A stretch of 64,000 bases of DNA from Sphingomonas sp. Leaf242 (GTDB lineage Bacteria; Pseudomonadota; Alphaproteobacteria; Sphingomonadales; Sphingomonadaceae): positions 32,756 through 96,755 of the forward strand of contig NZ_LMLW01000010.1 of NCBI RefSeq assembly GCF_001422045.1. The letters run 5' to 3'. Of the stretch, positions 15,912-26,200 are shown one piece after another. A program made the position numbers and the translations under genes. Below the pieces are notes generated by a model. It did not search any database. It saw nothing but the letters and a program-made list of their open reading frames with translations, and was not told where the DNA came from. How positions within the stretch are numbered: position 1 is the first letter of the stretch; each line of letters opens with the position of its first letter.

Positions 15912-16258
15912 GCAGGGGGATCTGGCCTACGTGGGAGCAGGTCATTTTCGAGCTGGGCCGCGACATGGACTTGGGTCTGATTAGAAGGTGCCTAGCGCGT
16001 GGTGTTAGTGGGTATGAGCGGGCGCCGCTGCGTATATTGTTGGGTTCCGAAGCCGCTGGCCCGATCGACGATTTGCTTGTTCGTGCCGTTGCTTGGATCG
16101 TAATCCGACTTGCTGGAATCAAGCGCGTAGAATGGCGATCGCCGCCTATGCCGCCCCCTGCCTACTCTGGCTGGCGAGGAAATTTGTTATTTGTTGTTTT
16201 TTGGGGAAGTGCGATCGTCATCACAGGAACGGTGCTACGACGATACGCGCACGGCTGA
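15881..16258 (+). CDS. small protein with one C-terminal membrane segment
   Basis: This 125-aa frame overlaps the lipoprotein gene by 31 nt. It has no recognised domain. Residues about 99-117 (NLLFVVFWGSAIVITGTVL) form a single hydrophobic segment followed by a basic tail, suggesting a tail-anchored membrane protein. The ribosome binding site for ATG 15881 is weak; ATG 15965 (97 aa) is an alternative. It completes the low-GC cassette and is followed by a bidirectional hairpin shared with rpoD. Confidence 0.5.
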   Translation: MQRKTSDGALSRGIWPTWEQVIFELGRDMDLGLIRRCLARGVSGYERAPLRILLGSEAAGPIDDLLVRAVAWIVIRLAGIKRVEWRSPPMPPPAYSGWRGNLLFVVFWGSAIVITGTVLRRYAHG

Positions 16259-16287
16259 GTTAGTCAGGTCCAGAATCTCAGGCTGAT

Positions 16288-16324
16288 AAAAAAGGGGCCG
16301 CAGCTTGCCGAAAGCTGCGGCCCC
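16288..16324 (-). terminator. Terminator of rpoD
   Basis: A perfect 13-bp stem, GGGGCCGCAGCTT/AAGCTGCGGCCCC, has a 5-nt loop. Read on the minus strand it is followed by six T residues (16293-16288). On the plus strand it may also stop the three-gene cassette, though its T run there is poor. Confidence 0.9.
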
Positions 16325-16346
16325 TAATTTGCGAAAACCCCAACCC

Positions 16347-18374
16347 TTACTGGTCGAGGAAGCTCCGCATCTTCCGCGACCGCGACGGATGCTTCAGCTT
16401 CCGCAGCGCCTTCGCCTCGATCTGGCGGATGCGCTCGCGGGTGACCGAGAACTGCTGACCGACTTCCTCGAGCGTGTGATCGGTGTTCATGCCGATGCCG
16501 AAGCGCATGCGCAGCACGCGTTCTTCGCGCGGGGTGAGCGATGCCAGCACCCGCGTGACCGTCTCCTTCAGGTTCGCCTGGATCGCGGCGTCCACCGGGA
16601 TGATCGCGTTCTTGTCCTCGATGAAGTCGCCGAGATGCGAATCCTCCTCGTCGCCGATCGGCGTTTCGAGGCTGATCGGCTCCTTGGCGATCTTCATCAC
16701 CTTGCGCACCTTCTCCAGCGGCATGGAAAGGCGCTCGGCCATCTCCTCCGGGGTCGGTTCGCGGCCCTGCTCGTGGAGGAACTGGCGGCTGGTGCGGACC
16801 AGCTTGTTGATCGTCTCGATCATGTGGACCGGGATGCGGATGGTCCGCGCCTGGTCGGCAATCGAGCGGGTGATCGCCTGGCGGATCCACCACGTCGCGT
16901 AGGTGCTGAACTTGTAACCGCGGCGATACTCGAACTTGTCGACCGCCTTCATCAGGCCGATATTGCCCTCCTGGATGAGATCCAGGAACTGCAGGCCGCG
17001 GTTCGTGTATTTCTTGGCGATCGAGATCACCAGCCGCAGGTTCGCCTCGACCATCTCCTTCTTGGCGATCCGCGCCTCGCGCTCGCCCTTCTGGACCATG
17101 TTGACGATCCGGCGGAACTCGGTGAGCGCCATGCCGGTCTGCTGCGTGATGTCGGCGATCTCGGCGCGGATGCGCTCGACCGCCTCACCCTCGTTGAGGA
17201 CGAACGCGGTCCACTTCTTGTCGACCTTGTTGACCGTCGTCAGCCAGTTCTCGTCGATCTCGTGACCGATGTAGCGATCGAGGAAGTCCTTGCGCGGCAC
17301 CTTGTGGCGCTCGGCGAGGCGCAGCATCTGGCCGCCCAGCGCGGTCAGGCGACGGTTATAGGCATAGAGCTGATCGACCAGATATTCGATCTTGGCGTTG
17401 TGGAACTGGACGCTCTCGACTTCCGCCGTGAGTTCCTCGCGCAGCTTCTGGTATTTCCGCTCGTCGGCCGCGGAGAAATCGCCGCCGATGCCCATCGCGT
17501 CGACGCGGGCTTGCTGGATCTTGCTGAACTTCTTGTAGAGCGCGGTGATGCTGGCGAACCGCTCGAGCGCGATCGGCTTGAGCTGCTCTTCCATCTGCGC
17601 GAGGCTGAGGGTGTTGTCCTCCTCCTCGTCGTCCGATGCGCGCGGGGCACGGCGCTCGCCGTCCTCGTCCTCGTCGGCGGACGGCTCTTCGGGCTCGGCC
17701 TCTTCCTTGAACGAGGGGCCGGCGTTCTTCTCGCTGATCTCGCCGTCGTCGGCTTCGCCGTCCTCGGCCATCGCTTCGGGGGCGGGGTCCTTCGACAGCA
17801 TCGCATCGAGATCCATGATCTCGCGCAACTGCATCGTGCCCTCGTTCAGCGCGGTCGACCAGTCGATGATCGCGTTGAAGGTGATCGGCGATTCGCACAG
17901 GCCGAGGATCATTGTGTCGCGACCCGCCTCGATCCGCTTGGCGATCGCGATCTCGCCCTCGCGGCTGAGCAGCTCGACCGCGCCCATCTCGCGCAGGTAC
18001 ATGCGGACCGGATCGTCGGTGCGATCGATGGTCTCTTTCTTCTTCTCGATCGCGGGGCCTGTGTCGGCATCCGCGTCGGCGGCCTCCGGCTCGTCCTCGT
18101 CGTCCTTGGCGGGCTCGGTCTCGCCGTCCTCGCCAGCTTCGTCGTTCTCGACGATGTTGATGCCCATCTCGCTCAGCGCGGCGCTGATGTCCTCGATCTG
18201 GTCGGACGACATCTCACCCTGCGGCAGCGCTTCGTTGAGCTGCTCATAGGTGATGTAGCCGCGCTTCTTGGCGCGCGCGATGACCTTCTTGATCGACGCA
18301 TCGTTCATGTCGATCAGCGGCGCATCGCCGGTTTCGTTCGTCTCGGCGGGTTCCGCCATGTTCGCCTTAGCCAT
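16347..18374 (-). CDS. rpoD: RNA polymerase primary sigma factor RpoD
   Basis: This 675-aa housekeeping sigma-70 has region 1.1 at the N terminus, region 1.2 ([12 protein letters not shown]), an acidic low-complexity non-conserved region, and region 2 ([42 protein letters not shown] and the [13 protein letters not shown] melting motif). It ends with region 3, and region 4 with [32 protein letters not shown] 18374 overlaps the dnaG stop in TGATG, so the yqeY/dnaG/rpoD macromolecular-synthesis order is kept and rpoD is translationally coupled to dnaG. The TTG one codon earlier is a less likely start. Confidence 0.97.
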   Translation of the reverse strand: MAKANMAEPAETNETGDAPLIDMNDASIKKVIARAKKRGYITYEQLNEALPQGEMSSDQIEDISAALSEMGINIVENDEAGEDGETEPAKDDEDEPEAADADADTGPAIEKKKETIDRTDDPVRMYLREMGAVELLSREGEIAIAKRIEAGRDTMILGLCESPITFNAIIDWSTALNEGTMQLREIMDLDAMLSKDPAPEAMAEDGEADDGEISEKNAGPSFKEEAEPEEPSADEDEDGERRAPRASDDEEEDNTLSLAQMEEQLKPIALERFASITALYKKFSKIQQARVDAMGIGGDFSAADERKYQKLREELTAEVESVQFHNAKIEYLVDQLYAYNRRLTALGGQMLRLAERHKVPRKDFLDRYIGHEIDENWLTTVNKVDKKWTAFVLNEGEAVERIRAEIADITQQTGMALTEFRRIVNMVQKGEREARIAKKEMVEANLRLVISIAKKYTNRGLQFLDLIQEGNIGLMKAVDKFEYRRGYKFSTYATWWIRQAITRSIADQARTIRIPVHMIETINKLVRTSRQFLHEQGREPTPEEMAERLSMPLEKVRKVMKIAKEPISLETPIGDEEDSHLGDFIEDKNAIIPVDAAIQANLKETVTRVLASLTPREERVLRMRFGIGMNTDHTLEEVGQQFSVTRERIRQIEAKALRKLKHPSRSRKMRSFLDQ

Positions 18375-20236
18375 CAATCGCCCTCGGTACCCAACGCTCG
18401 GGCGTCTTCGTTCGACTGTACAAGATTTGCAAGTCGGACTTCCAACGCCTGTTTCTCTCTTACCATAGCCACTTGTCGTTCGAACGCATCTTCGGTGAAG
18501 TGCGTCTGCATCGCCGCGGTCGCCTGCTTGAGTGCCGCGTCTACCTCAGGGCGGGCGACCATGATCGCGATCGCTTCGTCGAGGTCGGCACGGACGCGGG
18601 CTGGATCGGCCGTGGTCTGCGTGAACGAATAGGGCATCGTATCGGCTCTCAACAGGTCACTCGCGACTGAATTGAAACCGGACCTCGCCAATATGGTGAG
18701 CAAGCGCCCGCTATCAAGCTTCTGGTCCTCAAGTGCAACATCTACGACCGCTTCGAACAATCGGCCGAGCGCGCCGTCGATCATTTGGAGCGAGCCGAGC
18801 ACCTCCATGTGGCGCGCGATCTCGACCGGGTGGCGGATCAGGCCGGCGAGCACTGCCTTGGCCAAAACGCGGTCGATGCCGGTGGCGAGGAACGCCTTTG
18901 CGTCTTCGGTCACCGGTGCTGCGGGAGGCTTCCAACCGCCTTTGGGGCGTTCGCCGCGGGGCACGAAGGGGGCGCGCACCGGTTTGAAATGCTCGTAGAA
19001 GCGGTTCTTGAACTCGGCGTGATATTGCTGCTTCACCGACGGGTCGGCGATGCCCTCCGCGAGTTCGTGGAGGCGGCGCTTGAGGCCGGCGCGTTGTTCG
19101 GGGGTGTCGAGCGCCTCGGCGGCGACTTCGGACGCCCAGAGCCGGTCGACGAGCTGTTCGGGGGTCTTCAGCAACGCCTCGAACGCGCCGGGGCCGCCGG
19201 CACGAACGAGATCGTCGGGGTCCTGGCCTTGCGGGAGCGTGACGAAGGCGAGGCTGCGGCCGGGCGCGAGTAGCGGGAGCGCGCGGTGGGCGGCCCGGAG
19301 CGACGCCTTCTGGCCGGCACCGTCGCCGTCGAAGCAGAGCAGGGGGACGTCGACCATGCGCCACAGCCGTTCGAGCTGCGCTTCGGTCAATGCCGTGCCG
19401 AGCGGGGCGACCGCTTCGCCGAAGCCGGCCTGGGCGAGCGCGATGACGTCCATATAGCCCTCGACCACGAGCACGCGGCCCGATTTGCGCGAGGCGGGGG
19501 CGGCCTTGTCGAGATTGTAGAGCGTGCGGCCCTTGTCGAAGAGCGGGGTGTCGGGGGAGTTGAGATACTTCGGCTCGCCACCGTCGAGCACGCGTCCGCC
19601 GAACGCGATCGTCCGGCCGCGGGGGTCGCGGATCGGGATCATCAGGCGGCCGCGGAACCGGTCGTAGGGGTCCTTGCCTTCGACATTGATCAGCATGCCG
19701 GACTCGACCAGCATCGGGTCGCCGTAGTCCTTCAGCGCGGTCTTGAGCTTGCCGCGGCTGTCGGGGGCGAACCCCATGCCGAACGCACGCGCCGTCTCGG
19801 GCCTGATCCCGCGGCGGTCGAGGAGCGCGCGCGCGTCGGTGCCGGGGAGGCCGTTGAGCTGTTCGGTGAACCAGTCGGCGGCGTCGGACATGACCTCGTG
19901 CAGGCCCTTGGCGCGCTCGGCTTTGGCGGCGGACTGGCGGTCCATCGCGGGCATGTCCATTCCGGCGGCCTGGGCGAGCTCCTTCACCGCGTCCATGAAG
20001 GGGAGGCCGCGCTGGTCGGTCATCCACTTGATCGCGTCGCCGTGCGCGGAGCAGCCGAAGCAGTGGTAGAAGCCTTTGTCGTCGTTGACGTAGAAGGAGG
20101 GCGTCTTCTCGTTGTGGAACGGGCAGCAGCCCTTGTACTCGCGCCCGGCCTTGGTGAGCTTGGTGGTCTTGCCGACGAGCGCGGAGAGCGAGGTGCGGGC
20201 GCGGAGTTCGTCGAGGAATTGTGGGGTTAGCGCCAT
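18374..20236 (-). CDS. dnaG: DNA primase DnaG
   Basis: DnaG, 620 aa, makes RNA primers at the replication fork. The N-terminal CHC2 zinc finger is [14 protein letters not shown]...YHCFGC. The central TOPRIM domain has [15 protein letters not shown] and the acidic metal site [11 protein letters not shown]. The C-terminal part is the helicase-interaction region. ATG 20236 starts inside the end of an upstream DUF559 reading frame (10-nt overlap). It is followed directly by rpoD. Confidence 0.96.
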   Translation of the reverse strand: MALTPQFLDELRARTSLSALVGKTTKLTKAGREYKGCCPFHNEKTPSFYVNDDKGFYHCFGCSAHGDAIKWMTDQRGLPFMDAVKELAQAAGMDMPAMDRQSAAKAERAKGLHEVMSDAADWFTEQLNGLPGTDARALLDRRGIRPETARAFGMGFAPDSRGKLKTALKDYGDPMLVESGMLINVEGKDPYDRFRGRLMIPIRDPRGRTIAFGGRVLDGGEPKYLNSPDTPLFDKGRTLYNLDKAAPASRKSGRVLVVEGYMDVIALAQAGFGEAVAPLGTALTEAQLERLWRMVDVPLLCFDGDGAGQKASLRAAHRALPLLAPGRSLAFVTLPQGQDPDDLVRAGGPGAFEALLKTPEQLVDRLWASEVAAEALDTPEQRAGLKRRLHELAEGIADPSVKQQYHAEFKNRFYEHFKPVRAPFVPRGERPKGGWKPPAAPVTEDAKAFLATGIDRVLAKAVLAGLIRHPVEIARHMEVLGSLQMIDGALGRLFEAVVDVALEDQKLDSGRLLTILARSGFNSVASDLLRADTMPYSFTQTTADPARVRADLDEAIAIMVARPEVDAALKQATAAMQTHFTEDAFERQVAMVREKQALEVRLANLVQSNEDARALGTEGD

Positions 20237-20712
20237 GGAGTGGCTTCGGTGGGGGTGGTTTGTGCGGCCATGCCCTCCCCCGACCCCTCCCGCAGGCGGG
20301 AGGGGAGCAGAAGAGGGGTGGCGTTTGCAGCGAGCGCGGCAGTGTCCCCCTTCCGCTTGCGGGAGGGGTTAGGGGAGGGGCGTTCCGCAAGCACGCGCCC
20401 GATCTCGGCCACCACGCCCTCCATCCGCTCCAACACGTCGTTGTTCCAGAATCGGATCACGCGGTAGCCTTGCTGTTCGATGAAGTGCGTCCGCCGGGCG
20501 TCATCGTCGGATTGCCAGTCATGCTGTCCGCCATCGACCTCGATCACGAGCTTCGTAGCGCGGGAAACGAAATCACAGATGAACGGACCGATCGGGACCT
20601 GACGATTGAACCTCACGCCCGAAGTCCGACGTGCGGCGAGGTGTTGCCATAGCGCGATCTCTGCACGCGTGGGGTGGGCGCGGAGGTCTCGGATGCGGGT
20701 GCGTTGTTCCAA
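20227..20712 (-). CDS. DUF559 (Vsr/restriction-like endonuclease fold) protein with repeat-encoded tail
   Basis: The 161-aa product has a DUF559 core in residues 1-108: RAHPTRAEIALWQHLAARR, then IGPFICDFVSRATKLVIEVDGGQH with the acidic residues of a PD-(D/E)XK-like nuclease fold, and GYRVIRFWNNDVL. Residues about 111-147 are translated from two type A repeat units (20273-20380), giving Pro/Ser/Arg-rich sequence unrelated to the family. The stop lies ten bases inside dnaG. The native gene probably ended near residue 108 before repeat insertion. DUF559 proteins are widespread and their biological role is unclear. Confidence 0.8.
   Translation of the reverse strand: MEQRTRIRDLRAHPTRAEIALWQHLAARRTSGVRFNRQVPIGPFICDFVSRATKLVIEVDGGQHDWQSDDDARRTHFIEQQGYRVIRFWNNDVLERMEGVVAEIGRVLAERPSPNPSRKRKGDTAALAANATPLLLPSRLREGSGEGMAAQTTPTEATPWR
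20273..20380. repeat. Paired type A repeats inside the DUF559 gene
   Basis: A C-rich unit (20273-20313) and an inverted G-rich unit (20345-20380) frame a short unique segment. Both are read as codons of the DUF559 gene, immediately upstream of the dnaG start. Confidence 0.85.
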
Positions 20713-20736
20713 TGCTCCGTCTCCTTTGTGGCCAAG

Positions 20737-20776
20737 CCCTCCCCCGACCCCTCCCGCAGGCGGGAGGGGAGCAGAA
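20737..20776. repeat. REP-like type A repeat
   Basis: A single C-rich unit, CCCTCCCCCGACCCCTCCCG, with its complementary arm ending GGGGAGCAGAA, lies between the DUF559 start and the yqeY stop. Confidence 0.8.
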
Positions 20777-20777
20777 C

Positions 20778-21230
20778 TTACGACAGCGCCGCCTTTACCA
20801 GGCCGCTCGCCTTGCTCATGTCCAGCTCGCTGGCGTGGCGGGCCTTCAGTTCGGCCATTACGCGGCCCATGTCCTTCATGCCGGTCGCGCCGAGCTCCGC
20901 CTTGATCGCCTCGATCGCCGCCGCGGTTTCCGCCTCGCTCATCTGCTGCGGCAGGAAGCGTTCGATCACCGCGACCTCCGCCGTCTCCGCATCGGCGAGC
21001 TCCTGGCGGCCGCCCTTCGAGAACATCTCGATCGACTCGCGGCGCTGCTTGACCATCTTCTGGAGCACCTCGACCACCAGCGCGTCGTCGCTCTCGGGCG
21101 CCTTCCCCGTGCGCGCCTCGATGTCGCGGTTCTTGATCGCGGCCTGGATCAACGAGATAGCGTTGCGGCTCTGCTTGTCGCCGGCCTTCATGGCGGTCAG
21201 CTGCGCAGCCTTGATGTCGTCGCGAATCAT
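20778..21230 (-). CDS. GatB/YqeY domain protein
   Basis: This 150-aa YqeY-family protein resembles the C-terminal tRNA-interacting domain of GatB. Family features include the opening MIRDDIKAAQLTAMKAGD, RNAISLIQAAIKNRDIEAR, RRESIEMFSKGGRQELA and the C-terminal GMKDMGRVMAELK. ATG 21230 is chosen because upstream in-frame residues have no similarity. It precedes dnaG and rpoD, a common alphaproteobacterial order, and is divergent from carA across 140 bp that must hold both promoters. The molecular function of the family is not firmly established. Confidence 0.88.
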   Translation of the reverse strand: MIRDDIKAAQLTAMKAGDKQSRNAISLIQAAIKNRDIEARTGKAPESDDALVVEVLQKMVKQRRESIEMFSKGGRQELADAETAEVAVIERFLPQQMSEAETAAAIEAIKAELGATGMKDMGRVMAELKARHASELDMSKASGLVKAALS

Positions 21231-21370
21231 GTACTGGTCTTTCAGGCGGTTCGGGATAGCCCGACGGGATAGCGCGTCCGCCGCCCGTTTAACAGATTGA
21301 CGCTGCGGCACGCCGGCCTTAGCGGACACCACTTAGCGACATCGTCAACGTAAAGAGAGTGCCCAGCCTG

Positions 21371-22678
21371 ATGGCCGACGCCCAGCCTATAGCCATGCCT
21401 GCCGGTGCAACAGGCGTCCTCGTCCTCGCCAATGGCGACGTGATCTGGGGTCGCGGGTTCGGCGCAGAGGGCAGTGCGGTCGGCGAAGTGTGCTTCCACA
21501 CCGCGATGACCGGCTATCAGGAGGTGCTGACCGACCCGTCGTTCGCCGGGCAGATGATCTGCTTCACCTTCCCGCACATCGGCAATGTCGGCGCGAACCC
21601 CGACGACGTCGAGGCGGACGACCCGCACGCGCTCGGCATCATCGTTCGCGAGGACGTGACGCAGCCGTCGAGCTTCCGTGCGGTCGAGGGGCTGGATGGC
21701 TGGATGAAGCGGCATGCGCGGATCGGGCTGTCGGGCGTCGACACGCGCGCGCTGACGCGGCGGATCCGGGTGGCGGGCGCGCCTAATGGCGTGATCGCGC
21801 ATTCGGCGAGCGGCGAGTTCGACGTGGCGGCGTTGCTGGCGATGGCGCGGGCGTGGCCGGGGCTTGAGGGGATGGACCTCGCCAAGGATGTCTCGACCGA
21901 GATGCATTATGGCTGGGGTGAGGATGCGCCCGGCGGTGTCTGGAAGCTGGGCTTCGGCTACGGCGACAGCTCGCAAGCGGGAGAGGGCGCTTCTGCTCCC
22001 CTCCCGCTTGCGGGAGGGGTCGGGGGAGGGGCTGACCAATCAGTGCCGACCCCGCCTGAGGTAATGCCCTCCCCCGACCCCTCCCGCTCCGCGGAAGGGG
22101 AGCAGAAGGGCCGGCCCCACGTCGTCGCGATCGATTATGGCTCGAAGCGCAACATCTTCCGCAACCTCGTGGAGGCAGGCGCGAAAGTCTCCGTCGTCTC
22201 CGCCACCGCCAGTTTCGACGACGTGATGGCGCTCGCGCCCGATGGCATCTTCCTGTCGAACGGCCCCGGCGATCCCGCCGCGACCGCCGAATACGCGGTG
22301 CCGGTGATCCGCCAGCTGCTGGAGACGGGCAAGCCGCTGTTCGGCATCTGCCTCGGTCACCAGTTGCTCGGCCTCGCGGTCGGCGCGACTACGACCAAGA
22401 TGTTCCAGGGCCACCGCGGCGCCAACCACCCGGTCAAGCGCCTGTCCGACGGCGCGGTCGAGATCACCAGCATGAACCACGGCTTCGCAGTCGAGCGCGA
22501 TAGCCTCCCCGCGAACGTCCGCGAGACGCATGTGTCGCTGTTCGATGGGTCGAACGCAGGGCTGGAACTGACCGATCGGAACGCGTTCAGCGTGCAGTAT
22601 CACCCGGAAGCTAGCCCGGGGCCGCAGGACAGCCTGTATCTGTTTGCGCGATTTGTAGGCGGCTTGCGCAGTGAGTAG
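21371..22678 (+). CDS. carA: carbamoyl-phosphate synthase small subunit, with repeat-encoded insert
   Basis: CarA hydrolyses glutamine and passes ammonia to CarB for carbamoyl phosphate, feeding arginine and pyrimidine synthesis. The N-terminal small-subunit domain contains GEVCFHTAMTGYQEVLTDPS. The class I amidotransferase domain has Cys327 in GICLGHQ and the His/Glu pair in QYHPEASPGP. At 435 aa it is about 40 residues longer than usual. The excess, residues about 207-246, is encoded by two inverted type A repeats and falls in the linker between the domains, so both domains look intact. ATG 21371 is chosen; GTG 21359 is possible. The stop overlaps the following unknown gene by 8 nt. Confidence 0.94.
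   Translation: MADAQPIAMPAGATGVLVLANGDVIWGRGFGAEGSAVGEVCFHTAMTGYQEVLTDPSFAGQMICFTFPHIGNVGANPDDVEADDPHALGIIVREDVTQPSSFRAVEGLDGWMKRHARIGLSGVDTRALTRRIRVAGAPNGVIAHSASGEFDVAALLAMARAWPGLEGMDLAKDVSTEMHYGWGEDAPGGVWKLGFGYGDSSQAGEGASAPLPLAGGVGGGADQSVPTPPEVMPSPDPSRSAEGEQKGRPHVVAIDYGSKRNIFRNLVEAGAKVSVVSATASFDDVMALAPDGIFLSNGPGDPAATAEYAVPVIRQLLETGKPLFGICLGHQLLGLAVGATTTKMFQGHRGANHPVKRLSDGAVEITSMNHGFAVERDSLPANVRETHVSLFDGSNAGLELTDRNAFSVQYHPEASPGPQDSLYLFARFVGGLRSE
21990..22108. repeat. Paired type A repeats in frame inside carA
   Basis: The outer arms CTTCTGCTCCCCTCCCGC (21990-22007) and GCGGAAGGGGAGCAGAAG (22091-22108) are inverted with one mismatch. Each unit also has its internal hairpin (CCCTCCCGC-TT-GCGGGAGGG). 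The pair is the same BIME-like arrangement seen in intergenic space elsewhere, yet is read through without a stop as part of carA. Confidence 0.92.
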
Positions 22679-23243
22679 CAGATCGCCGCATCAAACTCAG
22701 CGTGACGTTTTGCATGTGCTATTTGATCGCGCAACAAAAGGTCATCGGACTGATCCCAGTTTAACGCGCCCGAGAATAAGCGAGCTTCTTAGCGATGTCA
22801 GCAAGGTAAAGCTTTCTCCTGCCGTGCTTCAAATTCATCTCGATGACCTTCTCTCTCAGGGACTAGTTGGTGCACCAAAGAGAGGAGTGCGCGACAGGTT
22901 TCAGATAACCGCGCAGGGCATCCAGAGTATGGATGCGGAAATTGCGGCGACGCCAAGCTCGATCAACTCCGAGTCATGGACCGGGTCGCTTGATAGAACG
23001 AGCATCACCGACTCCAAGCGCGTCGAAATTATCAAAAGAATAAAGAACTTGCAGGCTGTGGTCGAGGATTCCGATCTTACGAACTCAGAAAAATCTCAGG
23101 CAGGTGCCTTGATTGCTGCATCGATAACGATGGCCGAAGCGCCAAGCCCTCCTTGGGAATCAATCAAAGAGCTGATGATATTAATCGCAAGTATATCGAC
23201 GGTTCTTACGCTTGCTCTCGAAATTGCAAAGATGATTAGTTAG
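22671..23243 (+). CDS. unknown protein with winged-helix-like N terminus and C-terminal membrane segment, between carA and carB
   Basis: This 190-aa product has no recognised family. Residues about 8-90 resemble a winged-helix fold (DVLHVLFDRATKG, ISELLSDVSKVKLSPAVLQ, HLDDLLSQGLVGAPKRG, DRFQITAQGI). A mixed linker and helical region (about 115-150) follow. The C terminus is one hydrophobic segment (LMILIASISTVLTLALEIAK). It starts at GTG 22671, overlapping the carA stop in GTGAGTAG, and its TAG abuts the carB ATG with no gap. Base composition is near 50% GC, far below the flanking car genes. This suggests a transferred gene, perhaps a membrane-tethered regulator, now co-translated with the car operon. 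Confidence 0.75.
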   Translation: MSSRSPHQTQRDVLHVLFDRATKGHRTDPSLTRPRISELLSDVSKVKLSPAVLQIHLDDLLSQGLVGAPKRGVRDRFQITAQGIQSMDAEIAATPSSINSESWTGSLDRTSITDSKRVEIIKRIKNLQAVVEDSDLTNSEKSQAGALIAASITMAEAPSPPWESIKELMILIASISTVLTLALEIAKMIS

Positions 23244-26200
23244 ATGCCAAAACGCACCGACATCTCCTCGATCCTCGTCATCGGCGCAGGACCTATCGTC
23301 ATCGGCCAGGCGTGCGAGTTCGATTATTCGGGCACGCAGGCGATCAAGGCGTTGAAGGAGGAGGGCTATCGTATCGTCCTCGTCAATTCGAACCCCGCCA
23401 CGATCATGACCGATCCCGAGCTGGCCGACGCGACCTATGTCGAGCCGATCACGCCGGCGATCGTCGCCAAGATCATCGAGAAGGAACGCCCAGACGCGAT
23501 CCTGCCGACGATGGGCGGGCAGACCGCGCTGAATACCGCGCTCGCGCTGTTCCATGACGGGACGCTGGAAAAGTTCGGCGTGACGATGATCGGGGCGGAT
23601 GCCGATGCGATCGACATGGCGGAGGACCGGCTGAAGTTCCGCGATGCGATGGACCGGATCGGGCTGGAAAGCGCGCGCTCGGCGATCGCCCATACTGTCG
23701 AGGAAGCGCTCGAAGGTCTTGAGAAGACGGGGCTTCCGTCGATCATCCGGCCGAGCTTCACGATGGGCGGCTCGGGCGGCGGGATCGCGTATAACCGCGA
23801 GGAATTCATCGCGATCGTCCGCAACGGGCTCGATTTGTCGCCGACCACCGAGGTGCTGATCGAGGAATCGCTGCTCGGCTGGAAAGAATACGAGATGGAG
23901 GTGGTGCGCGATCGCAACGACAACGCGATCATCATCTGCTCGATCGAGAATGTCGATCCGATGGGCGTCCACACCGGCGACTCGATCACGGTCGCGCCGG
24001 CGCTGACGCTGACCGACAAGGAATACCAGATCATGCGCAACGCATCGATCGCGGTGTTGCGCGAAATCGGTGTCGAAACAGGCGGTTCGAACGTCCAGTT
24101 CGCAGTCAATCCGAAGGATGGCCGGCTGGTCGTCATCGAGATGAACCCGCGCGTCTCGCGCTCCTCGGCGCTGGCGTCGAAGGCGACCGGCTTCCCGATC
24201 GCGAAGGTCGCGGCGAAGCTGGCGGTCGGCTATACGCTCGACGAGATCGAGAACGACATTACCGGCGCCACCCCGGCGGCGTTCGAGCCGACGATCGATT
24301 ACGTCGTGACGAAGATCCCGCGGTTCGCATTCGAGAAGTTCAAGGGCGCGTCGAACACGCTCGGCACCGCGATGAAGTCGGTCGGCGAGGTGATGGCGAT
24401 CGGTCGCAACATCCACGAGTCGATGCAGAAGGCGTTGCGTGGGCTCGAGACGGGCCTGTCGGGGTTCAACCAGGTCGATCATCTGGTCGGTGCACCGCGC
24501 GCGGAAATCGAGGCGGCGCTGGCCGTCGCGACTCCGGACCGGTTGCTGGTGGCGGCGCAGGCTTTGCGCGAGGGCTTCACGGTCGCCGAGGTGCATGCGA
24601 TCGCCAAGTACGATCCGTGGTTCCTGGAGCGGATTGCCGAGATCATCGCGGCCGAGGCCGAGGTGATGAAGGACGGCCTGCCGATCGACGCGCCCGGCAT
24701 GCGGCGCCTGAAGAGCATGGGGTTCAGCGACAAGCGGCTCGCATGGCTGGCGCTGCAATCCGCCAATCTGCGCGGCATGAACCGCGGGATCGCACGTGGC
24801 TCGGGGCTGATCCACGAGGTCGTCAAGGCGATGACCGGCGGCGTGACCGAGGAGGAGGTGCGCCAGCATCGCCTGAAGCTCGGCGTGCGGCCGGTGTTCA
24901 AGCGGATCGATACGTGCGCGGCCGAATTCGATGCGAAGACGCCGTACATGTATTCGACCTACGAGGCGCCGAGCTTCGGCGAGCCCGAGAATGAGTCCGA
25001 GCCGACCGACCGCAAGAAGATCGTCATTCTCGGCGGCGGGCCGAACCGGATCGGGCAGGGGATCGAGTTCGATTATTGCTGCTGCCATGCGTGCTTCGCG
25101 CTGGCGGATGCGGGTTATGAGACGATCATGGTCAACTGCAACCCGGAGACGGTGTCGACCGATTACGACACGTCGGACCGGCTGTATTTCGAGCCGCTGA
25201 CCGCCGAGGACGTGCTGGAAATCCTGCATGTCGAGCAGCAGAACGGTACCTTGGTGGGCGTGATCGTGCAGTTCGGCGGGCAGACTCCGCTGAACTTGGC
25301 GCGGGCGCTCGAGGCTGCGGGCATTCCGATCCTCGGGACGACGCCGGATGCGATCGATCTGGCGGAGGACCGTGAGCGGTTCGCGGCGCTGATCACCAAG
25401 CTCGGGTTGTTGCAGCCGGCCAATGGCCTCGCGCGGAGCCGGGACGAGGCGGTCGCGGCGGCAGAGCGGATCGGCTATCCGGTGCTGATGCGGCCTTCGT
25501 ATGTGCTTGGTGGCCGGGCGATGGAGATCGTCGATACGATCGGGCAGCTCGAGCATTACATCGCGACCGCGGTACAGGTGTCGGGCGACTCGCCGGTGCT
25601 GATCGACCAGTATCTGCGCGATGCGATCGAGGTCGATGTCGATGCGATCTGCGACGGGACCGACGTGGTGGTCGCGGGCGTGTTGCAGCATATCGAGGAA
25701 GCGGGCGTCCATTCGGGCGACTCCGCGTGCTCGATCCCGCCATATTCGCTGTCGGCGGAGATCATCGCCGAGATCGAGCGGCAGACGGTGGCGCTCGCGC
25801 ATGCCTTGTCGGTGGTCGGCCTGATGAACATCCAGTTCGCGGTGAAGGATGGCCTGGTCTACCTCATCGAGGTCAACCCGCGCGCGTCGCGGACCGTGCC
25901 GTTCGTCGCCAAGGCGATCGGTGCGCCGATTGCCAAGATCGCCGCGCGTGTCATGGCGGGCGAGAAGCTGGTCAATTTGCCGAAGATCGACCGGCATATC
26001 GACTATTATGCTGTGAAGGAGGCGGTGTTCCCCTTCAACAAGTTCCCAGGTGTCGATCCGGTGCTGTCACCGGAGATGAAGTCGACCGGCGAAGTCATGG
26101 GAATCGATCCCGATTTCACGATCGCATTCGCCAAGGCACAGCTGGGCGCGGGGACGATCCTGCCGACCAAGGGCAACGTCTTCGTCAGCGTGAAGGACGG

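Noticed and set aside
16305..18632. Plus-strand open frame of 775 aa antisense to rpoD
   Set aside because: rpoD is unmistakable on the other strand. The antisense product is low-complexity Leu/Asp/Arg and has no recognisable family.
23181..25997. Minus-strand open frame of 938 aa antisense to carB
   Set aside because: It is a composition-driven shadow of carB.
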